From positions 1-64,000 of the forward strand of contig CAJUMF010000004.1 in NCBI GenBank assembly GCA_910586965.1: 64,000 nucleotides of DNA, written 5' to 3'. Made by a program: the position numbers and the translations under genes. Below are positions 17,841-25,682 of the stretch, in pieces. Source of the stretch: an uncultured Dorea sp. Its GTDB lineage: Bacteria; Bacillota; Clostridia; Lachnospirales; Lachnospiraceae. The notes under the pieces were generated by a model. The model saw only the letters and a program-made list of their open reading frames with translations. It was not told the DNA's origin and ran no database searches. The stretch's first letter is position 1; each line of letters starts with the position of its first letter.

Positions 17841-18509
17841 ATGAGGAACAAAAAAAGCAGAATATTTTTTCTGGCAATACTCAGTATATACATTAACTGC
17901 CTTGTGTCGGGTATAAGGATTGGTCTGCGAAGGGGCATTGATCTTGGCGATGATTTTTTCTATAAGAAGGGCAGCGGACATTACGCGGCGGATAAGGATA
18001 ATCAGATCAGGCTGTCTTCCCAGGGGCAGTCTGAGCACGCCTCCATAGTTCTTAATGGGAAAGCGCAGGAGGCGGAGCTTTCCTGGAGGGGCAATGAGGT
18101 AAAGATAACTTACGGGGACGGCACGGTGACCGAAGGCACCTGGGGAAATGACTGCCTTCTCGATAAGGAAGGGATGCCGGTCATGTACAGCGGGGAGGCT
18201 GTTATAGCCGTCACCGGAGATAAGGCGAAAGAGGTGGGAAAGGAAGTTTTAAGCGACGCACTGTGCAGGGTCAGCCGGGATGCTGCAGAAATAAGAGGTT
18301 CTGTCTGGTTCATGTTGCTTGGAACGGTTCTCTATGGGTTTGGGATTTTCGCGCTTAAGAACCCGGAAGGTTCGCATTTCTTTTTAAACCGATGGAGATA
18401 CCGCGATGCAGAGCTTTCTGAGGAGGGAAAAGCTGCAGAGCAGATTGGCGGAGCAGTATTTTTGATTTTCGGAGCGGTGCTTGTTTCGGGGGTGTTTTTG
18501 CTTGTATAG
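17841..18509 (+). CDS. Membrane protein of unknown function
   Basis: The 222-residue protein is not recognised. It has an N-terminal membrane segment (residues ~8-26), an extracytoplasmic region of ~100 residues with a beta-like pattern (EAELSWRGNEVKITYGDGTV), then two further membrane segments near ~155-172 and ~205-222. The start is the ATG after AAAGGACAG; longer in-frame starts lack a ribosome-binding site. It follows metY by about 100 bases with no clear terminator between, so read-through is possible. Confidence 0.6.
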   Translation: MRNKKSRIFFLAILSIYINCLVSGIRIGLRRGIDLGDDFFYKKGSGHYAADKDNQIRLSSQGQSEHASIVLNGKAQEAELSWRGNEVKITYGDGTVTEGTWGNDCLLDKEGMPVMYSGEAVIAVTGDKAKEVGKEVLSDALCRVSRDAAEIRGSVWFMLLGTVLYGFGIFALKNPEGSHFFLNRWRYRDAELSEEGKAAEQIGGAVFLIFGAVLVSGVFLLV

Positions 18510-18510
18510 C

Positions 18511-18606
18511 CAGATGCTTTTTGGCTTTGCAGACACTTTTGTTTTCAGGTGGTACGCGGATCAGGCTGTTGCCGCGGCAGGCTATGGGAATCAGTTTTTG
18601 AGTATT
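18511..18606 (+). pseudogene. MATE-transporter fragment
   Basis: A stretch of ~32 codons reads QMLFGFADTF then YADQAVAAAGYGNQF, which resembles the first helix and loop of MATE-family efflux proteins. There is no start or continuation, so it is at most a relic. The resemblance is short and could be chance. Confidence 0.35.
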
Positions 18607-18647
18607 GTGGGAAGATGGCGTATATTGTGTTTTGATGGAGCGAATAT

Positions 18648-18682
18648 ACCGCAGTACGGCAGATAAAAAGCCGAGCTGCGGT
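18648..18682. terminator. Hairpin downstream of amt
   Basis: ACCGCAG and CTGCGGT arms with an inner CGGC/GCCG pair enclose AGATAAAAA. The hairpin lies between the unknown membrane protein gene and the convergent amt gene. Neither side has a good T run, so terminator function is uncertain. Confidence 0.4.
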
Positions 18683-18788
18683 GTGTTATTATATTCTTGC
18701 GTTTGCCGGTATAAACTTTTGTGGCATCTCCTGATATAAGTCCTGGCGGAACGGGCGGACTTGCCCGATAAAGCATATTTCCTGATGC

Positions 18789-20045
18789 TCAGATCCGGAA
18801 GTTAAAGTCTGCATAGGCAGATGCCCCATGCTCATGCACATCAAGCCCGTCAATTTCTTCCTCCCTGGAGACACGCAGGCCGATGGTCTTATTGATCGCG
18901 GTGAATACAAGGACGGCCATCACGAGCACATAGGCGGCTGTTGCTGCCACGCCCAAAAGCTGTGTCGTAAAGCTGCATCCGTCGCCAAAGACTCCGGTGA
19001 GGACAGTACCCATGGCACCGCAGACGCCGTGGACGCTGATTGCGCCTACCGGGTCGTCAATCTTTACTTTCTGGTCAAAGAATTCTACGGAGAATACGAC
19101 CAGGATTCCGGCGGCGGCGCCGATGATGATTGCCTCCCATTCGTTTACCACGTCACAGCCGGCAGTGATTGCTACCAGTCCGGCCAGGGAACCGTTGAAG
19201 GTCATAGACACGTCCGGTTTCCCGTAGCGCAGCCAGGTGACAGTCATGGCGAGAAGTGTGGCTGCCGCCGCTGCAAGGTTTGTTGTCATGGCGATATGCC
19301 CGAGGCTTGTTGCAGCCGCGGTAGTGGAGCCACAGTTAAAGCCGAACCAGCAGAACCAGAGGATAAATACGCCCAAGGCTGCGATGGGGAGGTTGTGCCC
19401 CGGGATGGCCTTTGCACGGCCGTCCTTGCCGTATTTTCCGATGCGCGCCCCTAAGATCTTCGCACCTACAAGGGCGCAGATGCCGCCGACCATATGTACG
19501 GCGGTAGAGCCTGCAAAGTCGTGGAAACCAAGCTGTGACAGGAATCCGCCGCCCCAGATCCAGTGTCCGGATACCGGATAGATGAAGATGCTGATGGCTG
19601 CACTGTAGGCAAGATACGCGGAGAACTTTGTCCGCTCAGCCATGGAGCCGGATACGATAGTTGCTGCAGTGGCGCAGAACACGGTGTGGAAGATCATAAA
19701 GACCCCGATGGGAAGACCGTTGAACATCCCGTCTGCATCCGCCAGGGAAGACGGCGAGAAGAATCCTTTTATGCCGATGATCCCGTTCCAGTCGGTTCCG
19801 TGCATGACGGCAAACCCAAAGATGAAGAAAAATAAGCTGCCCAGGACGAAGTCCATCATATTTTTCATGAGGATGTTCCCTGTGTTCTTCGCTCTTGTAA
19901 ATCCTGCCTCACACATGGCGAATCCTGCCTGCATAAAGTACACGAGAAATGCCCCGAGCATTGTCCACATAATATTCATCAGAAGACCGGCAGCAGAAGA
20001 TACATCCATGCCGGCTGTAATTAAACCTGTTAAATCCATAATCAA
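18789..20045 (-). CDS. amt: Ammonium transporter (Amt)
   Basis: The 418-residue channel has about eleven membrane helices and moves ammonium across the cytoplasmic membrane. Conserved features include AMCEAGFTRAKNTGNILMKN, DFAGSTAVHMVGG (first pore histidine), WFGFNCGS and AISVHGVCGAMGT (second pore histidine). The C-terminal cytosolic tail GLRVSREEEIDGLDVHEHG is the element that PII proteins act on. The gene follows glnK by 50 bases on the same strand, the usual glnK-amt pair. Confidence 0.95.
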   Translation of the reverse strand: MIMDLTGLITAGMDVSSAAGLLMNIMWTMLGAFLVYFMQAGFAMCEAGFTRAKNTGNILMKNMMDFVLGSLFFFIFGFAVMHGTDWNGIIGIKGFFSPSSLADADGMFNGLPIGVFMIFHTVFCATAATIVSGSMAERTKFSAYLAYSAAISIFIYPVSGHWIWGGGFLSQLGFHDFAGSTAVHMVGGICALVGAKILGARIGKYGKDGRAKAIPGHNLPIAALGVFILWFCWFGFNCGSTTAAATSLGHIAMTTNLAAAAATLLAMTVTWLRYGKPDVSMTFNGSLAGLVAITAGCDVVNEWEAIIIGAAAGILVVFSVEFFDQKVKIDDPVGAISVHGVCGAMGTVLTGVFGDGCSFTTQLLGVAATAAYVLVMAVLVFTAINKTIGLRVSREEEIDGLDVHEHGASAYADFNFRI

Positions 20046-20095
20046 TTCCTCCTAAGATCAGATGTTGCTGTAAGTTAAATCCCCATTCGGACACA

Positions 20096-20434
20096 TCACA
20101 GTGCGTCCGTTCCCCGCTCACCGGTACGGATGCGGACGGCATCTTCTACTTCGTAGACGAAGATTTTTCCATCTCCGTACTTTCCGGTGCGGATTTCCGA
20201 CACGATTTTTTCAATGAGCTGTTCGGAAAGCTCCGGCTCGATGACCGTCTCTACCTTTACTTTCGGCAGGAGGTTGACGCTGTATTCGGCGCCCCGGTAT
20301 ATCTTTTTATGTCCTTTCTGATTCCCGTAACCCATCACGTTGCTAATCATCAGCCCGCTTGCACTGCTCTCGTCGAGAACTGTTTTTAAGTCTTCAAGCT
20401 TTTCCGGCTGGATGATGATTTCCAGTTTTTTCAT
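20096..20434 (-). CDS. glnK: PII nitrogen regulatory protein (GlnK-type)
   Basis: The 112-residue PII protein senses 2-oxoglutarate and ATP/ADP and plugs the Amt pore when nitrogen is plentiful. The T-loop (YRGAEYSVNLLPK) keeps the tyrosine equivalent to Tyr51, and the C-terminal GDGKIFVYEVEDAVRIRTGE is conserved. AAGGAGGAG precedes the start. It is the first gene of glnK-amt, with a promoter and a terminator-like leader hairpin upstream. Confidence 0.94.
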   Translation of the reverse strand: MKKLEIIIQPEKLEDLKTVLDESSASGLMISNVMGYGNQKGHKKIYRGAEYSVNLLPKVKVETVIEPELSEQLIEKIVSEIRTGKYGDGKIFVYEVEDAVRIRTGERGTDAL

Positions 20435-20460
20435 ATTATCTCCTCCTTATATTTGGAAAC

Positions 20461-20498
20461 AAAAATAAGGCGCCTTCCCCGAAAGGAAAACGCCTTTG
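20461..20498 (-). promoter_or_regulatory. Terminator-like hairpin in the glnK leader
   Basis: On the minus strand AAGGCG pairs with CGCCTT, with inner TTCC/GGAA pairing, followed by ATTTTTG. An outer CAAAAA/TTTTTG and GGAAAC/GTTTCC pairing extends the stem. It sits between the glnK promoter and the ribosome-binding site, where it could attenuate transcription. It also has a T run on the plus strand, so a bidirectional terminator is possible. Confidence 0.55.
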
Positions 20499-20513
20499 TT
20501 TTTGATGGTTTCC

Positions 20514-20541
20514 ATTATACACGGGGGGAGGGATTTGTAAA
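20514..20541 (-). promoter_or_regulatory. Promoter of glnK-amt
   Basis: On the minus strand TTTACA and TATAAT are 16 bases apart, with a C-rich spacer. Start of transcription is expected near 20507, ahead of the leader hairpin. Confidence 0.65.
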
Positions 20542-20656
20542 GAAGAATTTGAGAAATATTTAACATTTTGGGATATCTGTACAGAATATTGTTGAAAGAA
20601 ATTGAAATTTCGGCATAAATTTTATACGATTATTTGAAGAATCCTTAGAATCCCGG

Positions 20657-20685
20657 TTGTGAAAAACGGTTCATTATGCTACATT
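20657..20685 (+). promoter_or_regulatory. Candidate promoter of the DUF3791-DUF3990 module
   Basis: TTGTGA and TACATT are separated by 17 bases. A well-formed GGAGAGG then precedes a six-codon open frame (20726-20746, MKLICG) upstream of the first gene; this may be a leader peptide or a scar. Confidence 0.5.
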
Positions 20686-20761
20686 TATGGTGCATATGAT
20701 GTTAATCTAAGGAGAGGAATTATTTATGAAGTTGATTTGTGGATGAAAGGGGCATGGAAAT

Positions 20762-20977
20762 ATGGATAAAGATACGTTTTCATTTATTATATATATGATT
20801 CATGCATGTGCAAATGATTGGAAACAAAATCCTTCGGAAGTATATAGAAATATGAAAAAAACAAATTGTATTATGGGATTTTTGGCACCTAATTATAAAA
20901 TCCTCCACACGCAGAGCACAGAGTATATTATCGATAATATCAAAGAATACTTTGATGTCAGGGGGATATCTGTATGA
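20762..20977 (+). CDS. DUF3791 domain protein
   Basis: This 71-residue protein matches the DUF3791 pattern: a helical start (FIIYMIHACANDW), then EVYRNMKK, GFLAPNYKILHTQS and a C-terminal YIIDNIKEYF. DUF3791 proteins commonly sit immediately before DUF3990 genes in gut Firmicutes. The stop overlaps the next gene's start by four bases (ATGA), so the two are likely made together. A partner or antitoxin role is inferred from the context only. Confidence 0.72.
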   Translation: MDKDTFSFIIYMIHACANDWKQNPSEVYRNMKKTNCIMGFLAPNYKILHTQSTEYIIDNIKEYFDVRGISV

Positions 20978-21462
20978 TTGTTTATCATGGCTCAAATGTG
21001 ATTGTAAATCATCCGGATGTAGAACATTCTTTTCGGTCACTGGATTTTGGAAAGGGATTTTATGTGACAACAGTAAAGGAGCAGGCTGATAGATGGGCAA
21101 GGAGAAAGGCTGATATTTTTGACGCGGATAACGCAATTGTTACTGTTTATGATATGGCAGAAGAATTAAGCGGGCTGAATTGTAAACGTTTTAGAGATGA
21201 TTTGACGGATTGGATTGATTTTGTGTGCAGATGCCGTGATGGGGAAACGGATTATCAGCAGTATGATCTAATTGAGGGAAAAGTGGCGAATGATAAGGTT
21301 TTTCGGGTTGTGGATATGTATCATGCCGGTATCTGGGATAAGGAGAGGGCTTTGAAAGAAATAAAAGTGTATCCGGATTATGATCAGATTGCCTTTATAA
21401 GCCAGAGGGCAATCAATCAGCTTTTAAATTACAAATCATTTTATGAGGTAATAGAGACATGA
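20974..21462 (+). CDS. DUF3990 protein, ADP-ribosyltransferase-like
   Basis: The 162-residue protein fits DUF3990, a family with an ADP-ribosyltransferase-like outline. It opens with VYHGSN (His-Gly, like the NAD-binding His of diphtheria-type ARTs), then DFGKGFYVTT at ~24-33 followed by EQADRWA (the Tyr motif). A C-terminal YDQIAFISQRAI stands where ARTs carry the third catalytic residue, here Gln rather than Glu. Flanked by two small proteins with four-base overlaps at both ends, it looks like the effector of a toxin-antitoxin or signalling trio. Activity is not proven by sequence. Confidence 0.7.
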   Translation: MIVYHGSNVIVNHPDVEHSFRSLDFGKGFYVTTVKEQADRWARRKADIFDADNAIVTVYDMAEELSGLNCKRFRDDLTDWIDFVCRCRDGETDYQQYDLIEGKVANDKVFRVVDMYHAGIWDKERALKEIKVYPDYDQIAFISQRAINQLLNYKSFYEVIET

Positions 21463-21701
21463 ATGAAGAAGTATTAGAAAAGATATATCAGGAAAATCAT
21501 GAAGAACGGCTGATTGCGTATTTGGCAGAGATATGTGATTTTACCTACGAAAAGGCAATGGATTTATACTACAGCAGCAAATTGGCGGATAAAATTTATC
21601 TTGGAAAAAATGGGATACAGTATTTGGATTATAAGGTATTAGCTCAGATATTGCTTGAAACGGAAAAAGAACTGTTGGATTCAGACAGGGATGGAAGATG
21701 A
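21459..21701 (+). CDS. Small helical partner of the DUF3990 protein
   Basis: The 80-residue acidic protein is not recognised with certainty. It is predicted to be mostly helical (EERLIAYLAEICDFTYEKAM, then YYSSKLADKIY, then KVLAQILLETEKELL) and loosely resembles the small partners of DUF3990 genes. Its start overlaps the DUF3990 stop by four bases. It is a candidate antitoxin alongside, or instead of, the DUF3791 protein. Confidence 0.6.
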   Translation: MNEEVLEKIYQENHEERLIAYLAEICDFTYEKAMDLYYSSKLADKIYLGKNGIQYLDYKVLAQILLETEKELLDSDRDGR

Positions 21702-21746
21702 AAGTCCGGCGCAGCGAAGGAATGATGTTGATAAAGGAGAGGAATC

Positions 21747-22550
21747 ATGCTTGCGGAGAAAAAGTATTTCTTATTTGACATAGACGGTACGCTGTCGGTG
21801 GACGATACGCTTTATGACGGCAGCAGGGAGCTGATTGACTATATCGGCGCAATCGGCGGACGGGCGTTTTACATTACGAATAATTCGGTGAAGAGCCGTA
21901 AGGATTATGTGGCGAAGTTTGCCAGGTGGGGAATCGAGACAACGGAGAGCCAGTTTATGACGGCCTCCTACGCTGCCTGCCGGTATCTGAAAGAACATTA
22001 CGCTGGCGAAAAGCTGTTTGTGCTGGGAACGCCGTCTTTTGCGGAGGAGCTTAAGGAGTATGGGCTTTTGGTGACGGAGCGGACCGGGAAGGATATAAGG
22101 TGCGTGGTAGTTGGGTTTGACCGGACACTTTCCTATGAGAAAGTGGAGGCGGCGTGCGAGCTGCTTTTCTGCCCGGAGGTGGACTATGTCGGAACGAATC
22201 CGGATCTTCGGTGCCCGACGGCTTTCGGGTTCGTGCCGGACTGCGGCGGAATCTGCCGGATGATTGGCGCGGCGGTGGGGCGCGAGCCGCATTTCGTGGG
22301 AAAGCCCAGTGCGGAGATTGTGACTCTCTGTACGGAGCAGGTTAAGGCTTGCCCTAAGGAGGTGCTGGTGGTGGGTGACCGCCTGTACACGGATATCGCA
22401 TGCGGTATCAATGCGGGAGTACAGACGGCTTTAGTGTATACCGGGGAGGCGAAGGCATCCGATTTAAGGGATACAGAGTTTCAGCCGGATTATACATTTG
22501 AAAATATACGGGAGCTTTACGATGATTTTCGAAAAAGCAGGGGAGAGTAA
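21747..22550 (+). CDS. HAD-IIA family phosphatase (NagD/AraL-like)
   Basis: The 267-residue HAD hydrolase has motif I FDIDGTLSVDD (nucleophile Asp and acid Asp), motif II TNNSVKSR, a C2 cap in the middle, motif III lysine in VGKPSAEIV and motif IV GDRLYTDIACG. The family dephosphorylates small phosphates such as nucleotides or sugar phosphates; the substrate cannot be told. AAAGGAGAGG precedes the start. The gene is two bases from the next and probably co-transcribed. Confidence 0.88.
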   Translation: MLAEKKYFLFDIDGTLSVDDTLYDGSRELIDYIGAIGGRAFYITNNSVKSRKDYVAKFARWGIETTESQFMTASYAACRYLKEHYAGEKLFVLGTPSFAEELKEYGLLVTERTGKDIRCVVVGFDRTLSYEKVEAACELLFCPEVDYVGTNPDLRCPTAFGFVPDCGGICRMIGAAVGREPHFVGKPSAEIVTLCTEQVKACPKEVLVVGDRLYTDIACGINAGVQTALVYTGEAKASDLRDTEFQPDYTFENIRELYDDFRKSRGE

Positions 22551-22552
22551 TC

Positions 22553-23428
22553 ATGTATTTTAAAGGGATATTGACAGCGGCGGCTGCGGCGGCAGCCTGC
22601 CTGTGCGGGGAAATCTGGCGGGAGCTGCATCATTTCCGCGTGGTGACTTACAGGCTCAAGTCAAAAAAGCTTGAGGGAATAGGGAATAATGTAAGGTTCG
22701 TGTTTTTGAGCGACCTCCACAATCAGACATACGGAAAGGGGAACAAGCGGCTGCTTAAGAAGATTAAGGAGACAGACCCTGCCCTGGTGCTTATCGGAGG
22801 GGATATGCTGGTAGGAAAGAAAGGGAAATCCTATGGGTCTGCCCTCGATTTTGTGAGAGAGCTTGCGGGGCAGTTTCCGGTTTACTATGCCAACGGAAAC
22901 CATGAGCAGCGGCTGAAGGAAATGCCGGAATGGTACGGGGATGTTTACGCTCAGTACAAAGAAGAGCTTGAGGCCGCAGGAGTGCATTTCTTAGAAAACA
23001 GCTCTCAGGAGCTTTTTTGCGGCGGATGTAAGTTCCGGCTTACCGGGCTTGAGATTCCGGCGGAGTGCTACAGCCATTTTAGGAAAGTCCGAATGCCTGA
23101 GGGCGCTATCGAGGAGCGGATTGGGGAGGCGAAGGCGGCTGATTATGAGATTTTACTGGCGCACAATCCGACTTATATGGAAGAGTATCTTGAATGGGGG
23201 GCAGATCTTGTGCTGTCCGGGCATCTCCACGGGGGAATCGTGCGTCTGCCGGGAGTGGGAGGTGCGCTGTCGCCTGCTTTCAGCCTGTTCCCGAAATATT
23301 CCGGCGGCCATTACCGGGAAGGGGAGCGGGATATTGTGGTCAGTAAAGGGCTGGGGGTGCATACGGTATGCGTCCGGCTGTTTAACCCGGCGGAGCTTGT
23401 GGTGCTAGAACTTGGCGGGGAGGAGTGA
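22553..23428 (+). CDS. Metallophosphoesterase (YaeI-like), membrane-anchored
   Basis: The 291-residue calcineurin-type phosphoesterase has an N-terminal hydrophobic anchor (residues ~5-18) and the five metal-binding blocks: VFLSDLHNQ, IGGDMLVG, YANGNHEQR, LLAHNPTY and LVLSGHLHGG. Relatives act on lipid or nucleotide phosphates at the outer face of the membrane. The stop overlaps the next gene's GTG start. Confidence 0.86.
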   Translation: MYFKGILTAAAAAAACLCGEIWRELHHFRVVTYRLKSKKLEGIGNNVRFVFLSDLHNQTYGKGNKRLLKKIKETDPALVLIGGDMLVGKKGKSYGSALDFVRELAGQFPVYYANGNHEQRLKEMPEWYGDVYAQYKEELEAAGVHFLENSSQELFCGGCKFRLTGLEIPAECYSHFRKVRMPEGAIEERIGEAKAADYEILLAHNPTYMEEYLEWGADLVLSGHLHGGIVRLPGVGGALSPAFSLFPKYSGGHYREGERDIVVSKGLGVHTVCVRLFNPAELVVLELGGEE

Positions 23429-24153
23429 TCAAAATACTTGGGAGGCTTTTAAAGTTTATATTCAAAGCAGTGTTGTTTTTATTTTTGATAGTGGTAATCC
23501 TCGCGGTGTTTTTCGGAGTTATCGCGTTTTCAGAAAAAGCTCTGCTGCCGCGGGATTATTATTTTTATCAGCTTCATCCAATCGCGGAGAATGCGATGAT
23601 CTATCTGTTGGTGGTTCCAATCGTGACTTGTTTTGGCGTTATGTATGGGAGGTTTCGCGGGAGGGGGGATGAGTCGCTGAAAGAGATGTATGAGCTCTTC
23701 TTTGTATGGAGGCTGTTTTACAAAGGAAGGCTTATATTGGTTGTCCTGTGGCTTTTTTGCCTGTACTCCTGCTTTGCTTCTGCCACTGTAGTTACGGAAG
23801 AGAAGATAATCTGCCATTCGCCACTCCATCCGTCAGGAACGTCGTACAGCTATAGTGATGTAACGCAGATTCATGCAGGATTCGGGCAGAAACGGTTCGC
23901 GCTTTTAGAATATCAGGAGAAGGGCAATTTTTATTATCAGATTGAGCTGGGAGGAAAGAAGAAAACATTCAGCATTCCGAGCGTCAATGGGGATATTGAG
24001 CGTTATATGGATGAGACATATCTGGAACTTGAAGACTTTGACCGTAGGCTTGTACTTTTAGGCATCCCAAAACAGGCCAGTGATGAGGGATGGGAGGCCT
24101 GTGACCTGGATTCGGAATATGTGGAGCGATTCCGGAGGATTATTTCCTATTGA
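23425..24153 (+). CDS. Membrane protein of unknown function
   Basis: The 242-residue protein is not recognised. It has three membrane segments (~10-33, ~50-70 and ~98-118) followed by a ~120-residue soluble C-terminal part that begins ATVVTEEKIICHSPLHPSGT. This order, with a serine/proline turn and conserved TQIHAGF, looks like a PH-like sensing domain behind membrane helices. The GTG start overlaps the phosphoesterase stop (GTGA) and GGGGAGG precedes it, so translation is coupled. Confidence 0.6.
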   Translation: MIKILGRLLKFIFKAVLFLFLIVVILAVFFGVIAFSEKALLPRDYYFYQLHPIAENAMIYLLVVPIVTCFGVMYGRFRGRGDESLKEMYELFFVWRLFYKGRLILVVLWLFCLYSCFASATVVTEEKIICHSPLHPSGTSYSYSDVTQIHAGFGQKRFALLEYQEKGNFYYQIELGGKKKTFSIPSVNGDIERYMDETYLELEDFDRRLVLLGIPKQASDEGWEACDLDSEYVERFRRIISY

Positions 24154-24224
24154 GATATTTCCTGAAATCCTGTATAATGGGTAAGCTGCCACTTTGGCAG
24201 ACAATCTGACTGTGAGGGAAACAA

Positions 24225-24983
24225 ATGGGAATTCCTGTGAAATTACCTGTATTTGAAGGTCCTCTTGACCTTCTTTTACATCTGATAGATAAAAATAAGA
24301 TAGACATTTACGATATACCGATTGTTGAGATTACAAACCAGTATATGGAGTATATTGAGGCCATGGAGAAAGAAGACTTGAACATCATGAGCGAATTCCT
24401 TGTCATGGCTGCAACTCTTCTGGACATCAAGTGCAGGATGCTTCTGCCGAAGGAAGTGAACAGTGAGGGCGAGGAGGAAGATCCGAGACAGGAGCTTGTA
24501 GAGCAGCTTTTAGAATATAAGATGTATAAGATCATGTCCTATGAGCTTAAGGACCGGCAGATTGACGGAGAGCAGACGTTCTGCAAGAATCCGACGATTC
24601 CGGAAGAAGTGTTAAGTTATGTAGAGCCGGTAGATTTAGACATGCTTTTGGGGGATTTGACCCTCGCAAAGCTGAATCATGTGTTTCGGGATGTGATGAA
24701 GCGGCAAGTGGACAAGATTGACCCGGTGAGGAGTAAGTTCGGAAAGCTTGAGAAAGAGGAAGTGACACTTCCGGACAAGCTTGAATATGTTGCGGAATAT
24801 GCGAGGGAGCATCACAGATTCAGTTTTCGGGAGCTTCTTACGAGGCAGAGTTCCCGGACGCAGATTGTAGTGACATTTCTGGCAGTGCTGCAGCTTATGA
24901 AAGAAGGAACTATATTTATAGAGCAAGAACAGCCGTTTGATGATATTATGATTGGTTCGGGTGTGAGAACCGCTGTTATCTGA
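24225..24983 (+). CDS. scpA: Segregation and condensation protein A (kleisin)
   Basis: The 252-residue kleisin bridges the SMC heads in the bacterial condensin complex. The N-terminal FEGPLDLLLHLIDKNKIDI is diagnostic, followed by EFLVMAATLLDIKCRMLLP. The acidic linker EEEDPRQEL and the C-terminal winged helix (VVTFLAVLQLMKEGTI) complete the fold. It is followed 21 bases later by scpB, the usual pair. Confidence 0.95.
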   Translation: MGIPVKLPVFEGPLDLLLHLIDKNKIDIYDIPIVEITNQYMEYIEAMEKEDLNIMSEFLVMAATLLDIKCRMLLPKEVNSEGEEEDPRQELVEQLLEYKMYKIMSYELKDRQIDGEQTFCKNPTIPEEVLSYVEPVDLDMLLGDLTLAKLNHVFRDVMKRQVDKIDPVRSKFGKLEKEEVTLPDKLEYVAEYAREHHRFSFRELLTRQSSRTQIVVTFLAVLQLMKEGTIFIEQEQPFDDIMIGSGVRTAVI

Positions 24984-25004
24984 CGAAAGTGCCGGGCGGA
25001 GGTT

Positions 25005-25598
25005 ATGAGAGAAAGAGGTATGGAAGCAGTGGAGATTAAGAAATTAGAAGGTGTGATAGAGGCGATTTTGTTTGCTGTGGGAGATTCCGTGGAATTAAGT
25101 AAGATTGCGGCGGCTATTGAACACGATGAGGATACTACAAGGAAGATTATCCACCAGATGATGGATAAGTATGTTTCTGAGGATCGGGGAATCCGGATTC
25201 TGGAACTGGAAGATTCATTTCAGTTGTGTACGAAAAAAGAGATGTACGAGTATCTTATACGAGTTGCCAAGCAGCCAAAAAAATATGTCCTTACAGATGT
25301 ATTACTGGAGACCCTTTCGATTATTGCCTACAAGCAGCCGGTCACAAAGCTTGAAGTGGAAAAAATCCGTGGAGTAAAGTCGGACCATGCGGTAAATAAA
25401 TTGGTAGAATATAATCTGGTCTGCGAAGTCGGACGGATGGATGCACCGGGGAGACCCCTTTTATTTGGTACGACAGAGGAATTTTTAAGGCGGTTCAGTA
25501 TTCAGTCCGTGGATGAACTCCCGATGATGAATCCGGAACAAGTAGAATCTTTAAAGACAGAGGCGGAAGAAGAAGTGCAGTTAAGGCTGGATATCTAG
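25005..25598 (+). CDS. scpB: Segregation and condensation protein B
   Basis: The 197-residue double winged-helix protein dimerises and binds the ScpA linker. Typical segments are IEAILFAVGDSVELSKIA, ETLSIIAYKQPVTKLEVEKI, VKSDHAVNKL and GRPLLFGTTEEFLRRF. The start was chosen for the CGGAGG seven bases upstream; another in-frame ATG lies 15 bases later with GAGG before it and cannot be excluded. Confidence 0.94.
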   Translation: MRERGMEAVEIKKLEGVIEAILFAVGDSVELSKIAAAIEHDEDTTRKIIHQMMDKYVSEDRGIRILELEDSFQLCTKKEMYEYLIRVAKQPKKYVLTDVLLETLSIIAYKQPVTKLEVEKIRGVKSDHAVNKLVEYNLVCEVGRMDAPGRPLLFGTTEEFLRRFSIQSVDELPMMNPEQVESLKTEAEEEVQLRLDI

Positions 25599-25682
25599 TA
25601 TATCATGCAGCACACTGGAAAGATTCATAGCGCAAAAGATTCATGCATATATTTCAGTAATGTAAAGTTTGCGGTGCAGTGC

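Noticed and set aside
18689..18910. Small minus-strand frame after amt
   Set aside because: It overlaps the amt C-terminus in another frame and has no ribosome-binding site or recognisable domain.
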